Origin: Polynucleobacter sp. 31A-FELB
GTDB taxonomy: Bacteria; Pseudomonadota; Gammaproteobacteria; Burkholderiales; Burkholderiaceae
Assembly (NCBI RefSeq): GCF_018882405.1
Contig: NZ_JACVOO010000005.1
Coordinates: 1-64,000 of the forward strand
Reading direction: 5' to 3'
DNA: 64,000 bases
How positions within the stretch are numbered: the first letter of the stretch is position 1; each line of letters opens with the position of its first letter. The notes beneath the pieces are model-generated. The model was not told the origin of the DNA. It made no database searches and was given only the letters and a program-made list of their open reading frames with translations. The translations under genes were made by a program, and so were the position numbers. This document shows, piece after piece, positions 1 to 8,047 of the stretch.

Positions 1-74
1 GCTTTAAAACCACCCTTACCGGAGAGGTAATGCTGAATAACTTCTAGTTTGAACTCTTTGCTGTATTTGGACAT
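1..74 (-). CDS. IS3-family transposase OrfA, N-terminal fragment (runs off the window)
   Basis: The reverse complement reads ATG then MSKYSKEFKLEVIQHYLSGK followed by GGFK, the characteristic opening of the helix-turn-helix OrfA protein of IS3/IS150-type elements. OrfA binds the terminal repeats and is usually joined to OrfB by programmed -1 frameshifting (family knowledge). Only about 24 residues are inside the window, so intactness cannot be judged. The start is the ATG at 74, just inside the terminal repeat, as is usual for this family. Confidence 0.75.
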   Translation of the reverse strand, partial: MSKYSKEFKLEVIQHYLSGKGGFK

Positions 75-77
75 GAG

Positions 78-124
78 ACTGACCCTTTTGAGTTGGATTT
101 GGTGTCCAACTTTTGTGGGTCAGT
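78..124. repeat. Nested inverted repeat inside the IS end
   Basis: ACTGACCC (78-85) is the reverse complement of GGGTCAGT (117-124). Inside it GTTGGA (92-97) pairs with TCCAAC (105-110) around a 7-nt loop. Together they form a two-tier hairpin directly ahead of the orfA start. A structure here could mask the orfA start region in transcripts entering from outside; such protection is known for some other insertion sequences, and its role here is inference. Confidence 0.6.
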
Positions 125-186
125 TCACATTGCAGTCCTTTTTTATTTCTTTGATGTATTTAATTAACTGAGTATTGAAGTTTTTC

Positions 187-633
187 TTATTTCAATTCTT
201 TCAGCGCACTCTCAAACGATTCAATATCCGCAAAGCTTCTGTAGACAGAGGCGAAGCGAATATAAGCAACTTTATCTAGGCGCTTGAGTTCACGCATCAC
301 CAGCTCGCCTACACGTTCGCTTGGGATTTCCTTTTCACCTAGGCTGAGTAATTTCTCTTCAATCCGAGCAATAGATTCATCAACAGAGTCAGAAGAGACT
401 GGACGCTTACGCAATGCAAGCTTAATTGAACTAGCCAGCTTGTCATGACTGTAATCAACGCGGCTACCGTTCTTTTTGACAATGGCCGGAAGAACTAGCT
501 CAACACGCTCATAAGTTGTGAATCGTTTATCGCATTTCGCACAACGGCGACGACGGCGAATGGTATCGCCCTCGTCCGATACCCGGGTATCCAGAACCTG
601 GGTATCGTCGTTATGACAAAAGGGGCAGCGCAA
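187..633 (-). CDS. nrdR: NrdR, ATP/dATP-sensing repressor of ribonucleotide reductase genes
   Basis: The 148-residue protein matches the usual NrdR length. It has an N-terminal zinc ribbon with cysteine pairs at residues 3/6 and 31/34, a run of arginines between them (26-30), and then an ATP-cone domain over about 49-139. NrdR senses ATP/dATP through the cone and represses nrd operons by binding NrdR boxes. The start codon is TTG at 633: the conserved opening MRCPFC begins exactly there and no in-frame ATG lies just upstream. It lies 11 bp after glyA on the same strand, so glyA-nrdR is probably one transcript. No nrd genes are in the window. Confidence 0.95.
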   Translation of the reverse strand: MRCPFCHNDDTQVLDTRVSDEGDTIRRRRRCAKCDKRFTTYERVELVLPAIVKKNGSRVDYSHDKLASSIKLALRKRPVSSDSVDESIARIEEKLLSLGEKEIPSERVGELVMRELKRLDKVAYIRFASVYRSFADIESFESALKELK

Positions 634-644
634 TGAGGACTTTC

Positions 645-1895
645 TTAACCGTAGACTGGGAAACGCTTCGTGAGCTCAGCAACCTGCGCACGAACCTTAG
701 CAATATTGTCAGCATCATTTGGATTGTCTAAAACATCCGCAATGAAATTACCAACTTGACGCGCTTCCACTTCCTTAAAGCCACGAGTAGTCATCGCTGG
801 TGAACCCAAACGAATACCACTAGTCACCATTGGTTTCTCTGGATCATTTGGAATACCGTTCTTATTGCAAGTGATGTGTGCTTCACCCAATACACGCTCA
901 GCTTCTTTACCAGTCATTTTCTTGGCGCGTAAGTCCACCAACATCACGTGTGAATCTGTACCGCCAGATACGATACGCAGACCGCGCTCTATCAATGTTT
1001 CAGCTAAGGCTTTTGCGTTAGCAACTACCTGTTTTTGGTAATCAATAAATCCAGGCTCTTGCGCCTCTTTAAACGCTGCAGCCTTACCAGCGATCACGTG
1101 CATCAAAGGACCGCCCTGTAGGCCAGGGAATACCGCGGAGTTAATTGCTTTCTCGTGCTCTGCTTTCATCAAGATGATGCCGCCACGTGGGCCGCGCAAA
1201 CTCTTGTGAGTAGTAGAAGTAACAATGTCAGCATGTGGCACTGGATTTGGATAAACACCAGCAGCTACCAAGCCTGCATAGTGAGCCATATCCACCATGA
1301 AAATCGCGCCCACTTCTTTAGCCAATTTACCGATGCGCTCAAAATCAATTTTTTTGGAATACGCAGAAGCGCCAGCAATGATCAACTTTGGTTTGTGCTC
1401 ACGCGCCAAACGCTCCATTTGGTCGTAATCAATTTCTTCATTTTTATCTAAGCCATAAGCGATTGGGTTAAACCACTTGCCGCTCATGTTCAATGCCATA
1501 CCGTGGGTTAAGTGACCGCCTTCAGCCAAACTCATACCCATGAATGTGTCGCCCGGCTTCAAGAAAGCCAAGAACACTGCCTGGTTAGCAGACGCTCCAC
1601 AATGCGGCTGAACGTTCGCTGCTTCAGCACCAAACAAAGCCTTCACACGATCAATCGCCAATTGCTCAGCGACGTCGACGAACTCACAACCACCGTAATA
1701 ACGCTTACCTGGATAGCCTTCAGCATACTTATTGGTCAACTGAGAGCCCTGTGCCTGCATCACTGCTGGTGAGGTGTAGTTCTCAGAAGCGATCAGCTCG
1801 ATATGGTCTTCTTGACGCTTATTCTCATTCTGAATCGCTGCCCATAATTCTGGGTCAGTTTTGGCTAAGGTGTTTTGGCGGTCAAACATGGTCAT
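645..1895 (-). CDS. glyA: Serine hydroxymethyltransferase
   Basis: This PLP enzyme interconverts serine and glycine and transfers the one-carbon unit to tetrahydrofolate, supplying purine, thymidylate and methionine synthesis in the cytoplasm. The 416-residue length is standard. The PLP-binding lysine is visible as Lys231 in the motif [14 protein letters not shown], and the N-terminal IELIASENY motif is present at about 33-40. The start is ATG at 1895, with a second ATG two codons later. It is the first gene of a glyA-nrdR unit and is divergent from tolQ across 70 bp, which must hold both promoters. Confidence 0.97.
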   Translation of the reverse strand: MTMFDRQNTLAKTDPELWAAIQNENKRQEDHIELIASENYTSPAVMQAQGSQLTNKYAEGYPGKRYYGGCEFVDVAEQLAIDRVKALFGAEAANVQPHCGASANQAVFLAFLKPGDTFMGMSLAEGGHLTHGMALNMSGKWFNPIAYGLDKNEEIDYDQMERLAREHKPKLIIAGASAYSKKIDFERIGKLAKEVGAIFMVDMAHYAGLVAAGVYPNPVPHADIVTSTTHKSLRGPRGGIILMKAEHEKAINSAVFPGLQGGPLMHVIAGKAAAFKEAQEPGFIDYQKQVVANAKALAETLIERGLRIVSGGTDSHVMLVDLRAKKMTGKEAERVLGEAHITCNKNGIPNDPEKPMVTSGIRLGSPAMTTRGFKEVEARQVGNFIADVLDNPNDADNIAKVRAQVAELTKRFPVYG

Positions 1896-1965
1896 AATCC
1901 TGATGAAGTTGTATTGCTGAGTGAATTAACTTAGTAAAATCAACCTACATCATACAAAATCCACC

Positions 1966-2622
1966 ATGACCACCACACAAGACCTCTCATTCCTCTCCCT
2001 AGTCCTTAATGCCAGCCTATTAGTCCAGTTAGTAATGTTGTTATTACTAAGCATGTCTGTAGCCTCTTGGACCATCATTTTTAAGAAAACCGCCATTCTG
2101 CGGGGCGTAAGACAAGATACTGAGCGTTTTGAGCGGGATTTTTGGTCTGGCGGCGACCTAAACACCCTTTTAGAGGCAGCGCAGCGCAATACCCGTAGTG
2201 ATGCCGTTTTAGAGCACATCTTCGAAGCTGGCATGCAGGAGTTCATGAAAGTCCGTGAAATCGACGCTGCCCGCCGAGCCATGAAAGCCACCTACCAGCG
2301 CGAAATGGACATGCTGGAAGCCAACCTACCCTTCTTGGCCTCCGTGGGCTCAGTCTCCCCTTATATCGGCCTCTTTGGCACCGTTTGGGGGATCATGCAC
2401 TCCTTCCGTGGCTTAGCTAACGTCCAGAATGCGACATTGTCTGCCGTAGCCCCTGGTATTGCAGAAGCACTGATCGCAACCGCTATCGGTCTGTTTGCCG
2501 CTATCCCCGCTGTTGTTGCCTATAACCGTGCCGCTACTGATGTAGATCGCTTGGCAATTCGTTTTGAAACCTTCATTGAAGAGTTCACCAACATCTTGCA
2601 ACGTCAAGCTTCAGGCAAATAA
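1966..2622 (+). CDS. tolQ: TolQ, inner-membrane proton-channel subunit of the Tol-Pal system
   Basis: This 218-residue MotA/TolQ/ExbB-family protein has a first hydrophobic segment at about 15-38 and a pair of membrane segments in the C-terminal half at about 125-150 and 165-190. The conserved stretch SPYIGLFGTVWGIMHSF is visible. TolQ and TolR form the proton-driven motor that energises TolA for outer-membrane constriction at division. It heads tolQ-tolR-tolA-tolB-pal-cpoB. The ybgC thioesterase gene that precedes tolQ in many proteobacteria is absent here. Confidence 0.95.
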   Translation: MTTTQDLSFLSLVLNASLLVQLVMLLLLSMSVASWTIIFKKTAILRGVRQDTERFERDFWSGGDLNTLLEAAQRNTRSDAVLEHIFEAGMQEFMKVREIDAARRAMKATYQREMDMLEANLPFLASVGSVSPYIGLFGTVWGIMHSFRGLANVQNATLSAVAPGIAEALIATAIGLFAAIPAVVAYNRAATDVDRLAIRFETFIEEFTNILQRQASGK

Positions 2623-2624
2623 GC

Positions 2625-3044
2625 ATGGCCGGCTCACTTAGAAAATCTTCAAAGCGTCGGGCAATGGCCGACATCAATGTAGTTCCCTACATTGATGTGA
2701 TGTTGGTATTGCTTGTCATCTTCATGGTGACTGCACCGATGGTCAATCCTGGTGTTGTGAATCTGCCCACTGTCGGTGGCGCAAAAGTGCAATCTTTGCC
2801 GCCCGTCTTTTTAACGATTGATGCCAATGAAAATGTCATCGTTCGTAAAGATGGTGATCCTGTTCAAACATTAAATAAATTTGAACTCGGTGCATTTGCA
2901 AGATCACAAGCAGAAAAGTCTGCTGAGCAACCCGTAGTTCTTGCTGCCGACAAATCCATTAAATATGAAGTTGTAATGGAAGTGATGTCCAAGCTCAAAG
3001 AGAATGGCGTGAAACGTGTCGGCCTTGCCGTGAAGAGCCAATAA
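2625..3044 (+). CDS. tolR: TolR, motor subunit of the Tol-Pal system
   Basis: The 139-residue ExbD/TolR-family protein has a short cytoplasmic N-terminus, one membrane helix at about 22-42 carrying the essential aspartate (Asp24 in the PYIDVMLVLL motif), and a periplasmic domain. TolR works with TolQ to convert proton flow into motion of TolA. It begins 2 bp after the tolQ stop codon, so the two are almost certainly co-translated. Confidence 0.95.
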   Translation: MAGSLRKSSKRRAMADINVVPYIDVMLVLLVIFMVTAPMVNPGVVNLPTVGGAKVQSLPPVFLTIDANENVIVRKDGDPVQTLNKFELGAFARSQAEKSAEQPVVLAADKSIKYEVVMEVMSKLKENGVKRVGLAVKSQ

Positions 3045-3063
3045 GCCTCTTTGTATTGCATAC

Positions 3064-3882
3064 ATGAATAGCGCGCAAACTTTTCACTCGACCTTTACTC
3101 GAGGACGCCCAACTAAAAACGAAAGCACTAAACGTGCTTTTAGTTTTTCACTGGCTGCGCACTTAGGTTTACTTGCATTCTTAGTCATCGGCATTAGCTG
3201 GAATAACTCCACGCCCTCTGGTGTTGAGGTTGAGCTCTGGGATGCTAATCAACAAGTTGAAGCGCCTGTTGAGCCTGAAGTAAAAACTGAGATGAAGGAA
3301 GAAGCGGCTGACATCGCGATCAAGAAAAAGAAGGTGGAAAAAGAGCCTCCTAAAAAAGAGGTTGTGAAAGAAACTCCAAAACCAGTGAAACCGACTCCGC
3401 CTAAGGAGAAGGAAAAAGAGAAGCCCAAAAAGACGGAGCCAGCTAAAAAAGTTGAGGCTCCTAAAGCGGCGACTCCTGCAGACACCAAAGCAAATGCTGC
3501 CGCTGAAAAAGTGCGTGCAGATCAGTTGGCGCGCTTACGTGCAGCAGCTGGCGCCGAAGGTGGTAGCGGTGGCACGAGTGGTAGCGGCGTTGGCGGTGGC
3601 GGCAATGCGCCTCCTGGCTGGACAGATAAAGTGGTGAAGAAAGTAAAACCGCTCATCGTGTTTAACCCAGAATCCATCAGCGGCAATCCAGCGGCAGTTG
3701 TTAAAGTCAATCTAGCGCCGGATGGTGCAATCTTAAGTACAGAGCTTGTCACCTCTAGTGGCAATGCCGGTTGGGATCGCGCAGTCCTACTCGCACTCAC
3801 TCGCGCAGAAAGTCTGCCGAAAGACGACAATGGCAAAATTCCTCAAAGAGAAGTTAAGCTGACCTTTAAACCCAAGGACTAA
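3064..3882 (+). CDS. tolA: TolA, energy-transducing link between inner membrane and Pal/TolB
   Basis: The 272-residue protein has the TolA plan. A basic N-terminus is followed by one membrane helix at about 27-47, then a low-complexity Lys/Glu/Pro/Ala-rich region at about 70-160, a Gly/Ser linker (about 160-182), and a globular C-terminal TonB/TolA-type domain. The Lys/Glu/Pro segment is shorter and more proline-rich than the long helical domain II of Escherichia coli TolA. TolA spans the periplasm and contacts TolB-Pal. It lies in the tol operon, 19 bp after tolR. Confidence 0.92.
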   Translation: MNSAQTFHSTFTRGRPTKNESTKRAFSFSLAAHLGLLAFLVIGISWNNSTPSGVEVELWDANQQVEAPVEPEVKTEMKEEAADIAIKKKKVEKEPPKKEVVKETPKPVKPTPPKEKEKEKPKKTEPAKKVEAPKAATPADTKANAAAEKVRADQLARLRAAAGAEGGSGGTSGSGVGGGGNAPPGWTDKVVKKVKPLIVFNPESISGNPAAVVKVNLAPDGAILSTELVTSSGNAGWDRAVLLALTRAESLPKDDNGKIPQREVKLTFKPKD

Positions 3883-3885
3883 AGC

Positions 3886-5208
3886 ATGTTGCAAGTAGCT
3901 AAACGTATTGCCTATAAACAAGGTTCTTCATTGTTGGCATCAATATTCGTAGTGATGCTGTCCATGACTGGCCTGAGTTCTTCTGCGCTAGCGCAAATGA
4001 ATATTCAAATCACTGGCGTAGGTCAGTCTCTCTATCCTATCGCCGTAATGCGCTTTAAGGATGAGAATAAGTTGCCGACTAGCGTGACCGACATCATTCG
4101 CCAAGACTTAGCGCGCAGCGGGTATTTTAAAAATACTGAGAACGGCAATGCTAGCGAGAGTGACGAGGGCACACCAAATTACAAATCTTGGGCAGCTCGC
4201 GGTGCAGATGCTTTAGCCGTAGGCTCTGTAGTGCAGACCGGCGCAGGCCAGTTTGAGATTCGTTACAAGCTTTTTGATATTCGCAAATCTGAAAGTCTTG
4301 GCGGCTTGAATATTAATTCCAGCGCAGACAATTTACGCGCAGCAGCCCACAAAATTGCTGATGACATCATCTTCAAACTATTAGGCGAGCGCGGCATCTT
4401 CTCAACCCGCCTCTCCTACGTTATCAAAGAAGGTAAACGTTATCGTCTCGTGATCTCTGACGCGGACGGTCAAAATATTCGCAATGCCATGAATAGCGGC
4501 GAGCCAATCATCTCTCCATCATGGTCACCTGATGGCAAGAAAGTGGCTTATGTTTCTTTCGAAGATCGCAAACCCGTCATTTACGTTCACGAACTAGCAA
4601 CTGGCCGCCGCATCTCTCTGTCAAACCAGAAGGGAAACAATAGTGCGCCAGCCTGGTCACCTGATGGCAAGAAATTGGCAATCTCTCTTTCTAAGGATGG
4701 CAATACCCAGATCTATAGCATCAATGCTGATGGCACAGGTTTGCAGCGCATTACCCGCGGCTACACCATTGACACTGAGCCCCAATATTCAGCAGATGGT
4801 CGTTATATCTATTTCACGAGTGATCGCGGTGGCAATCCCCAGATTTACCGGATGAGCGCTGAAGGCGAGCAAGTCGAAGGTGCAAAGCGCATTACTTATA
4901 AGCAAGGTTTTGTGACCTCACCACGTATTTCACCGGATGGTAAGTATTTGGCCTATATCGCTAATATTGGTGGCGCATTCCGCCTCTATATCCTCAACTT
5001 GGCTACTGGCGATTCCCAAGCGCTCACCGATGGCACTACCGATGAGTCCCCGTCGTTTGCAGCAAATGGTCGTTATGTCCTATATTCCACCAAAGTGGGC
5101 GGCAAACGGGTTTTGGCTGCGGTGTCGGTAGATGGAAACTCAAAACAGGTATTGAGCATTCCGGGGTCTGATGTTCGTCAGCCGTCATGGGGTCCATTTA
5201 TGGACTAA
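3886..5208 (+). CDS. tolB: TolB, periplasmic beta-propeller protein of the Tol-Pal system
   Basis: The 440-residue precursor has a long signal peptide ending in ALAQ at about residue 37. An N-terminal alpha/beta domain follows, then repeated propeller blades marked by SPDGKK, SADGRY, SPDGKY and AANGRY motifs, each followed by a short beta strand. Two adjacent blades share an almost identical nucleotide stretch (TCACCTGATGGCAAGAAA near 4528 and 4663). TolB binds Pal and is displaced through TolA. It begins 3 bp after the tolA stop. Confidence 0.96.
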   Translation: MLQVAKRIAYKQGSSLLASIFVVMLSMTGLSSSALAQMNIQITGVGQSLYPIAVMRFKDENKLPTSVTDIIRQDLARSGYFKNTENGNASESDEGTPNYKSWAARGADALAVGSVVQTGAGQFEIRYKLFDIRKSESLGGLNINSSADNLRAAAHKIADDIIFKLLGERGIFSTRLSYVIKEGKRYRLVISDADGQNIRNAMNSGEPIISPSWSPDGKKVAYVSFEDRKPVIYVHELATGRRISLSNQKGNNSAPAWSPDGKKLAISLSKDGNTQIYSINADGTGLQRITRGYTIDTEPQYSADGRYIYFTSDRGGNPQIYRMSAEGEQVEGAKRITYKQGFVTSPRISPDGKYLAYIANIGGAFRLYILNLATGDSQALTDGTTDESPSFAANGRYVLYSTKVGGKRVLAAVSVDGNSKQVLSIPGSDVRQPSWGPFMD

Positions 5209-5233
5209 ATCCCAGCTAAGTCATAGCTAGACA

Positions 5234-5249
5234 GCCAGACCTTTCTGGC
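5234..5249. repeat. Short hairpin in the tolB-pal gap
   Basis: GCCAGA (5234-5239) pairs with TCTGGC (5244-5249) across a 4-nt loop. No run of T follows, so it is not a classical terminator. It lies just before a second, longer perfect inverted repeat in the same gap and may form a tandem RNA structure between tolB and pal. Confidence 0.45.
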
Positions 5250-5251
5250 GA

Positions 5252-5293
5252 AATAGCCAATATTGGGCTCTTGGGGGCATAATATTGGCTATT
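5252..5293. repeat. Perfect 13-bp inverted repeat between tolB and pal
   Basis: AATAGCCAATATT (5252-5264) is exactly the reverse complement of AATATTGGCTATT (5281-5293), separated by 16 nt. No T-run follows on the plus strand. The repeat ends about 40 nt before the pal start codon. It could be an RNA processing or attenuation structure that sets higher expression of pal than of tolB, or an operator; the sequence alone does not decide. Confidence 0.6.
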
Positions 5294-5334
5294 AGCTTAT
5301 TTGGTTACTCAGTTTGTAGGAAAAAGGACAGATC

Positions 5335-5835
5335 ATGAAGATTTCTATCGCACGCCGCACCGCAACCCTCACCCTCGTTGGTGTAACAGCCTTATTTTTA
5401 GCGGCTTGCTCCAGCGTCAAATTAGATGATGTTGACGGCGCAAATGGTGGTGGTAGTGGTAACTATGGCTCACAACCTTGGAATGATCCAAGTAGCCCAC
5501 TTTTCCAACGCAGCGTGTACTTTGATTTGAATGAATACACCGTTCAAACTAAATACCAAAAACAATTGTCTGCTCATGCAAGCTTCTTAAAAGCCAATCC
5601 TCAGCAAAAGGTCATCATTCAAGGCAATACCGATGAGCGCGGTACCGCAGAGTACAACTTGGCTTTGGGTCAACGTCGTTCAGACGCAGTACGTAAGTCA
5701 CTTAACTTGATGGGTGTTTCTGAAAACCAAATGGAAGCAGTGAGCTTTGGTAAAGAAAAGCCAAAAGCTGAAGGCGACAACGAAGCAGCTTGGGCAGAAA
5801 ATCGCCGTTCTGACATTGTTTACATTACTAACTAA
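5335..5835 (+). CDS. pal: Pal, peptidoglycan-associated outer-membrane lipoprotein
   Basis: The 166-residue precursor has a lipoprotein signal with lipobox LAAC (lipidated Cys25), a Gly/Ser-rich linker, and a C-terminal OmpA-like domain carrying the peptidoglycan-binding motif NTDERGTAEYN. Pal tethers the outer membrane to peptidoglycan and is repositioned by TolB/TolA. An AGGA-rich ribosome-binding site lies 10-15 nt before ATG 5335. It is separated from tolB by 126 bp with two hairpins, so it may have its own promoter. Confidence 0.97.
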   Translation: MKISIARRTATLTLVGVTALFLAACSSVKLDDVDGANGGGSGNYGSQPWNDPSSPLFQRSVYFDLNEYTVQTKYQKQLSAHASFLKANPQQKVIIQGNTDERGTAEYNLALGQRRSDAVRKSLNLMGVSENQMEAVSFGKEKPKAEGDNEAAWAENRRSDIVYITN

Positions 5836-6566
5836 TGCGCACCCTTACACATTCTTTTAAACAAACGCTCTCACGAGCGTTTTGTTTAAGTGCCGCCGCT
5901 CTTTGCTTAAGCACCTCCAGCAATGCATGGGCTCTCTTTGCTGATGATGATGCTCGCAAAGCCATCTTAGATTTACGTAAATCATTTGCGACTGCGCAAA
6001 TGGATTTACAAAATCAGATTGAAAAACTCAAAGCCGATAATGCAGAGCTTCGTGGCAAGATTGAAAATCTTGAAAAGCAAGGTGACGATATCAGCACAAG
6101 TCAGAAAACCTACTACCAAGATCTGGATAACCGCTTAGGTAATTTTGAGCCCCGTACAGCTACGATTGAGGGCGTAAGCGGCACAGTCCAACCTGGCGAG
6201 AAAAAAGCTTATGACGATGCCTTAAAAGCCTTCCAAGCCGGCAATCTCAAGAAGGCAGATGAAGGCTTCTCTGCTTTTGTAAATCGCTACCCTAAGAGCC
6301 CTTACGTACCGCTAGCACTCTTTTGGAGCGGTAATAGCAAATACGCCAATAAGGATTACACGGGTGCAATTACCCAGTTACAAAGCCTGATTAAGCGCTA
6401 CCCAACGCACCCACGTATTCCGTCAGCGATGCTGACACTTGGAAATGCGCAATTGGAAAGCGGCAATAAAGCGGCTGCCAAGAAAACCTTTGGCGAGATC
6501 ATCAGCAAGTTCCCAGACACTGAAGCAGCAAAAGATGCGCAGCAACTCATCGCTGCAACGAAGTAA
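5835..6566 (+). CDS. cpoB: CpoB (YbgF), periplasmic coordinator of the Tol system and cell-wall synthesis
   Basis: The 243-residue precursor has a signal peptide (cleavage probably after AWA near residue 33), an N-terminal coiled coil (about 40-95) of the YbgF trimerisation type, and C-terminal TPR repeats (about 125-243) with YPKSPYVPLALF and YPTHPRIPSAML signatures. CpoB links PBP1B activity to Tol-driven constriction in E. coli. Its ATG overlaps the pal stop (TAATG), which indicates translational coupling. Confidence 0.93.
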   Translation: MRTLTHSFKQTLSRAFCLSAAALCLSTSSNAWALFADDDARKAILDLRKSFATAQMDLQNQIEKLKADNAELRGKIENLEKQGDDISTSQKTYYQDLDNRLGNFEPRTATIEGVSGTVQPGEKKAYDDALKAFQAGNLKKADEGFSAFVNRYPKSPYVPLALFWSGNSKYANKDYTGAITQLQSLIKRYPTHPRIPSAMLTLGNAQLESGNKAAAKKTFGEIISKFPDTEAAKDAQQLIAATK

Positions 6567-6597
6567 TTCAATAAGCTAAGTAAAGAAACGTTTCGCC

Positions 6598-7338
6598 ATG
6601 TCATCGCTGTCTGCTGCCTTTCAGAACATCGCTCCGCGCAAACCGAATGCGCCTGCCGTCATTTTGTTTTCAGGCGGATTAGATTCGAGCACGATTCTAG
6701 CTTTGGCAAAAGATCTTGGTTACGCACCTTATGTCTTATCAGTAGGCTATGGTCAACGTCATTCCTCTGAATTAGCGGCAGCAAAACATATTGCGAAGAA
6801 GACGGGTGTTGTGCGTCACGAGGTCGTGAATTTAGATCTCACTCGTTTCGGCGGCTCTGCTCTGACTGACTCATCCATCGACATTCCGATTACCCCGGGT
6901 AAAGATTTAGAAATCCCCGTTACTTATGTTCCTGCCCGCAATACGATTTTGTTATCTCTTGCTTTAGGGTGGGCTGAGTCATTGGGTGGATTAGATATTT
7001 TTTATGGCGCTAATGCCGTTGACTACTCAGGCTATCCTGACTGCCGCCCAGAATATGTCGCCTCATTTGAGACGATGGCGAACCTAGCCACTAAGGCTGG
7101 TGTAGAGGCACTCAATAATGAGAATCGCTTCCGGGTGCATGCACCCATCATCAGCATGAGCAAAGCAGAAATCATTCAACTGGGCACCACTTTAGGTGTC
7201 GACTACTCTCAAACCGTTTCTTGCTATCAGGCGAATGATTTAGGTGAAGCTTGTGGTGAGTGTGAATCTTGCCGTTTGAGACAGGCAGGCTTCAAGCAAG
7301 CCAACTTAGGCGATCCAACCCGCTACCAGAAGAAGTAA
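6598..7338 (+). CDS. queC: 7-cyano-7-deazaguanine synthase (queuosine pathway)
   Basis: The 246-residue enzyme converts 7-carboxy-7-deazaguanine and ammonia to preQ0 with ATP. The PP-loop ATP-binding motif FSGGLDSS is at about 24-31, and the C-terminal zinc-binding cysteines are in the CGECESC segment. It follows cpoB by 31 bp on the same strand, a common arrangement. No preQ1 riboswitch-like sequence is apparent in the short gap. It is convergent with ribE. Confidence 0.95.
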   Translation: MSSLSAAFQNIAPRKPNAPAVILFSGGLDSSTILALAKDLGYAPYVLSVGYGQRHSSELAAAKHIAKKTGVVRHEVVNLDLTRFGGSALTDSSIDIPITPGKDLEIPVTYVPARNTILLSLALGWAESLGGLDIFYGANAVDYSGYPDCRPEYVASFETMANLATKAGVEALNNENRFRVHAPIISMSKAEIIQLGTTLGVDYSQTVSCYQANDLGEACGECESCRLRQAGFKQANLGDPTRYQKK

Positions 7339-7352
7339 TTCAGGTCTTTTAC

Positions 7353-7973
7353 TTAAGTATCACTCTGGGTTTCTAGCATCCGCGCAACATAACGCGCGAT
7401 TAAATCTATCTCTAGATTCACCGCATCATCCTGCTTTAGCTTGCCTAGTGTCGTGTTCTCAAGAGTATGGGGAATGATGTTGATATCTACCAAGCAAGCA
7501 TCTTTACTGTCTTGCGTTTTGTTTACAGTTAATGAAACGCCATTCACCACAATTGATCCCTTGTAGGCCAAGAATGGCGCCAATGCCTTGGGGGCTTCAA
7601 TTTGCAGAAGCCAAGAACCATAAGCATCGTCAGCAACAGTTGCAAAGTGCGCCACCTTGCCAACACCATCAACATGCCCACTCACCAGATGACCGCCTAA
7701 GCGATCATTTAATCGCAAGGCCTTCTCCAAGTTCACTGGACCCACTTTATCCAGGCCAACCGTCTTGTTTAAAGACTCGCGTGAGATATCCAGAGCAAAA
7801 GTGCTGCCTGTAAATTCAGTAGCCGTCATGCATGCACCCTGAATAGCAATACTGTCACCCAATGCAACATCATCGAGATATCCAGAAGGCACTTCAACTA
7901 CTAAGTGCAGGCCATCACCTTTAGCTTGAGCGCTTTTAATTTGGCCAACGGCAGTAATAATTCCAGTAAACAT
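7353..7973 (-). CDS. ribE: Riboflavin synthase, alpha subunit
   Basis: The 206-residue enzyme dismutates two molecules of 6,7-dimethyl-8-ribityllumazine to riboflavin. The N-terminal MFTGIITAVG signature and two tandem lumazine-binding barrels (about 1-95 and 97-190) are visible, with the repeated GGHLVSGHVDG motif at the domain junction. It lies 74 bp downstream of ribD on the same strand; that gap is T-rich and made of short imperfect TGTTTCTTG-like repeats. Confidence 0.96.
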   Translation of the reverse strand: MFTGIITAVGQIKSAQAKGDGLHLVVEVPSGYLDDVALGDSIAIQGACMTATEFTGSTFALDISRESLNKTVGLDKVGPVNLEKALRLNDRLGGHLVSGHVDGVGKVAHFATVADDAYGSWLLQIEAPKALAPFLAYKGSIVVNGVSLTVNKTQDSKDACLVDINIIPHTLENTTLGKLKQDDAVNLEIDLIARYVARMLETQSDT

Positions 7974-8047
7974 AATGAGATCTTAAATAGGTTTTTGTAA
8001 TTTTTTTGAATGGTTGTTTCTTGTTGTCTCTTATTGTTTCTTATTTG

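Larger units (their letters stand above)
1..127 (-). mobile_element. End of an IS3-family insertion sequence (IS150-like), truncated by the window edge
   Basis: The minus strand of 1-74 encodes a typical IS3-family OrfA N-terminus. Just outside it, read on the minus strand from position 127 inward, lies a TGAACTGACCC-type end followed by AGTTGGAC, which resembles the terminal inverted repeats of the IS150 group. Only the end upstream of orfA is visible; the rest, including the DDE transposase orfB and the other terminal repeat, lies before position 1. The outer boundary at about 127 is inferred from the TGAACTG start. The element sits about 60 bp beyond the 3' end of nrdR and disrupts no gene seen here. 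Confidence 0.75.

Noticed and set aside
1896..1965. Sigma-70-like promoter candidates between glyA and tolQ
   Set aside because: Several weak TTG/TAAAAT-like matches exist but none has good spacing, so I do not assign one.
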